Shown here one piece after another: positions 60,956 through 64,000 of a DNA stretch of 64,000 bases. Position numbers and translations under genes: made by a program. Position 1 is the first letter of the stretch, and every line of letters begins with the position of its first letter. Source of the DNA: Nepenthes gracilis (taxonomy: Eukaryota > Streptophyta > Magnoliopsida > Caryophyllales > Nepenthaceae); the NCBI GenBank assembly GCA_033239525.1, contig BSYO01000013.1, positions 5,666,501 through 5,730,500 on the forward strand, in the 5' to 3' direction. The notes below the pieces were generated by a model. That model saw only the letters and a program-made list of their open reading frames with translations. It was not told the DNA's origin and searched no databases.

Positions 60956-63130
60956 GAATTATGCAAGGCCAAGGATAAAATTAGGCTCCACCTTAGATCC
61001 ACCCAAACCGATGGGAGTTTGAGTTAGAGGTGACTTGTCACTTAGGTCCACAAATTTATTTGTCCATTTGAACTTTAGGCCAAGTAACCTTGAAAATGTA
61101 AACATTAGTCCATGATAGTTGGAGACACACTACTATTAATTGATAGTTAAAGACCGTAAACATTAGTCCATGATAGTTGGGGACACACCACTATTAATTG
61201 ATAGTTAAGGACTTTGGATATCCGCTTATTAGCTAAAAGTCAATATGGCAGACTCTTGGCACACTAGAGGATAGTACCTTTAAAGCTCAAAAAGTATGCC
61301 AGATATGAAAGTTGATTAGGCATAACAATGATATTTAACAAGAATGATAAATTGAGTATAACTAATATTGACTTTTGGATATCCAATTTACTAACCTCCC
61401 ATATGCGGTCCACCGGCTCTTTCTTTTTCCATTTGAGTATCACATTTGGTTATTTGACCAAAGATAAAATTTTAAAGAGTTTAAAGTGTCATTTTTCTAT
61501 GAAATCTCATACTTATTCAACATTTCAACAAATTCTCTCACTATCTCAAAAAATGGATACCTATCTTATGAAATGTATTGCACTCTTATTGAGTAATATA
61601 CTTAGCACGAAAATTTTTTACTAATACGAGAATCCTATCACGATCATCCTTCCAACTCTATTTATAATCACCCGAGTCTACAAATTTTTATTTGTCCATA
61701 GAAACCAGCGGACAACAAGTCTTAGAAACTTTGACATAAGCCTGTGATAGTTGGAGAGACATGCCACTATTATTTGGCAGTTCAGGACCATTGGGTCCCC
61801 ATTTGTCAGTATCTTTCCAACTCTATTTATTATCCAAATCCACAAAGTTATATTTGTTTATATAAATCTTAGAATGTAAAGTCTCAACAATTTTGACATA
61901 AGCCTGTGATAGTTGGAGAGGCATGCCACTATTAATTGGCAGTTCAAAGCCATTGGGGTGCCCATTTGTGAGTTAAAAGAGTGATTGCAATGTCAATGAA
62001 AGATACATAATATCACGGGGTATGCCTGCTACACTAATGGGAGACTCCTCATGCACCAGAGAATGGCCCTTTTAGTGCCAAAAAGTCATGTTAGGGATGA
62101 ATGTTGATAGGGTGTAATAGTGGTGCTCGACACAATTAATAGATTGAGTATAACCAATATTAACTTTCAAATAATTGATTTACCAACCTTGCCTATGTGG
62201 CCTATAGGCTTTTTTTTTTCTTTTTTTACATTAAAGCACCATATTTGGTTATTTGGCTAGGGATTTGAATTCAGAAAGCTCAATAAACATTGACTTTGTT
62301 AAATATCATATTTTTTTCAACATTTAGACAAATTCTCTCTTTAACTCAGAATTGGATGCCTATCTTGTAAAGTATATCACACTATTCTTGAGTAGTATAT
62401 TCAATTTGAAAACTTTTTATTATGATAAAAATCATATAAATATTAATTACAATAATTATATGAGATCTATATTATTACATAGTTAAAAAAAAGTATTATC
62501 CCACCAACTCCATTTGTGGTCACCTGAGCCCACAAATTTCATTTGTCTACTTGAACTCGCAGACAATCAACCTTGGGAATTTTGACGTGAGCCCGTGATA
62601 GCTAGATAGGCATGCCACTGGTAATTAGTGGTTCATAATTGTTGGGTGCTCGCTTTGTTTATTGGAAGAGTGCCTGCAACACCAATAAAAGACATGATAG
62701 TAGGTGGTATGTTTTCCATACCAATGTGAGACTCGTACACATTAGAGGATGGCCTATTTAGTGCCAAAAAGGCATATTAAGGATAAAAATTGAAGGGGAC
62801 ATAACAGTGGTGCTCGACACAGATCATAGAGACATTGACTTCCAAATATCTGGTTTATCAAGCTTGCCTATGCTGCCCACAAGCTCTTCTTTTCCCATTT
62901 AAGTACCGCATTTAGTTATTCTTTCAAGGATCTGATCCTGGAGAGCATAAGGTACCCTAATTCTATTAAATTTCATACTAATTCAACACTTAGATAAATC
63001 TCTCCCAATAATTTGGAATTGAATGCCTATCTTATAAAGTGTATTTTATTCTTTTTGAGTAGTATACTCGATCCTAAAACTTTTTATGATAAAAATTCTA
63101 TAAATATTATTAGAAGCATTATATAGGATC
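60956..63130 (+). repeat. Diverged long-unit tandem array (about 0.7-0.8 kb units)
   Basis: The same ordered landmarks recur at least three times: a GATAGTTGGAGA.ACA/CATGCCACTATTAATTGGCAGTT box (61110, 61750, 61910, 62595), a GGATAGTACCTTTAAAGCTCAAAAAG-type box (61270, 62083, 62755), a CC.ATATG.GG.CCAC.GGCTCTT box followed by a pyrimidine tract (61397, 62188, 62861), and an AACTTTTTATGATAAAAATC-type end (61608, 62415, 63080). Spacing between equivalent boxes is about 790 and 670 bp. Within the first units the GATAGTTGG box is itself duplicated with a period of about 60 or 160 bp. No coding domain is visible. Confidence 0.8.
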
Positions 63131-64000
63131 TACATTATTGTATAGTTAAAAGCAAGCAATATCCTATAAATTTTACTTCTCAACCTATTTTCATTCAACA
63201 ATTTGGCCCATTTATTGTCACCAGAAATAATAGTTTTGTGATTTGGTTCAATAAAGTATGTGACTTTTTTTCCTTCTTTAATTGACTTAAATTTATACTA
63301 ACCTAAATGTTAGAATATTTCCTCGATAATACAACCAAAATACTTCATTTTTATCATTTGTGATGTTAAGGACTAGAAAATTAGATTACTTGAATTGAAT
63401 TACCTCATTGGGTTATTTTTATTTCAAATAATATCTTTATTTTAGCTACACATTATATTCATTATCATCCGATCAAAATGCTACCTATCGTCCAAAAAAA
63501 TTTAAGATGAATAATTTCATCTCTAATATCTACAAATATTAAATAATTGTGATATATCTCTTTGGACATAGCGTTCTGCTTATCTCTTTTAAGTGTAGCC
63601 AAGCTCCGCTCTTGAAGACCCTATATATAAAATTTGCGTAATATTATAAGATTATTTTAGATTTTTTTAATATTTATTTTATAATTTTATAATTTATTTT
63701 TATAAAAATTTATTAATATAAATAAATTAATAAAATATTATATTATTTGATGTTGTTCCAAAAGTAATTGAAAGATATTTCCATATAATTTTTTTCCTAT
63801 GTGGAATGCCTTCTAGTTTAGTTGACACCACTTGGGCTTCTATGCTGATAAAAACCTCCCTTGGGATACTGTGCCGATAAAACACCCTTCTTCGGTGGCC
63901 AGATCACATTCAATCCAAGGCAAAGATTTTTATTTATAAGGCCAATGCAAGTAGAGGGGTTTATCTGAGGTTTTATGATTTTTTTCCCGCATCTTCTTCC
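63131..64000. other. Window end, AT-rich
   Basis: No gene supported. The final 220 bp (63780-64000) are less AT-rich with repeated GATAAAA.CCC.CTT words, and may belong to a feature continuing beyond the window. Confidence 0.35.

Noticed and set aside
61328..61624. 98-codon open frame at 61.3 kb as a gene
   Set aside because: It lies wholly inside a repeat unit, and the equivalent positions in the other units are not open; no domain seen.
1..64000. tRNA, rRNA or snoRNA genes
   Set aside because: No tRNA-type A and B boxes in a foldable context and no rRNA-like stretch were seen. A covariance-model scan was not possible, so small RNAs may have been missed.

Overview
The window is nuclear DNA of a flowering plant. 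It is AT-rich, has GT-AG introns, and holds two conserved single-copy-type genes set in decayed transposable elements. Residues around the N-terminal variable region and the class-specific region of the cellulose synthase (for example a stretch resembling SGEFPIS...HPYP.SEPGSA.WD.KK) look more like monocot than eudicot CESA7 proteins. I infer a non-grass monocot but cannot name the species.

Layout. 1-9.1 kb: non-coding DNA with repeat-like sequence, two copies of a small MITE-like repeat and a duplicated 165-bp block. 9.7-18.6 kb, minus strand: a complete nine-exon gene for eIF(iso)4G (796 aa), the scaffold of the plant-specific eIF(iso)4F cap-binding complex. 19.4-23.0 kb: two about 510-bp direct repeats that look like old LTRs. 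They enclose a much younger about 920-bp copy of exons 3-4 of the neighbouring eIFiso4G gene, then a CA-rich tract. 23-29 kb: AT-rich DNA with repeat traces. 29.0-35.4 kb, minus strand: a degenerate L1-type LINE (ORF1, endonuclease, reverse transcriptase). It is cut by a 2.1-kb nested insertion, which includes a PIF/Harbinger-like MITE expanded by an (AAT)n microsatellite, and by an LTR fragment followed by a tRNA-Met-like primer-binding site. 37.7-38.1 kb: a decayed second copy of the same MITE. 40.0-41.3 kb, plus strand: a Ty1/copia RT/RNase H relic with a tandem array directly after it. 46.4-55.3 kb, plus strand: a complete 13-exon secondary-wall cellulose synthase gene of the CESA7/IRX3 type (1044 aa). 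Its introns carry a foldback MITE, an LTR-like insertion and another dispersed repeat. 56.0-56.7 kb: a probable solo LTR. 57.5-58.1 kb, minus strand: a GC-richer block that reads like a small gene or pseudogene I do not recognise. 61.0-63.1 kb: a diverged tandem array with units of about 0.7-0.8 kb.

The two real genes act in unrelated processes (cap-dependent translation initiation; cellulose synthesis in xylem and fibre secondary walls). There is no sign of an operon-like or cluster relationship. The most interesting parts are structural: a host-gene fragment inside an LTR pair next to its parent, a well-resolved nested-insertion history in the LINE, and a family of related LTR fragments all lying in one orientation at five sites, one of them inside a CESA7 intron. 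All exon models come from reading splice sites and family conservation by eye. No transcript data or database search was available.
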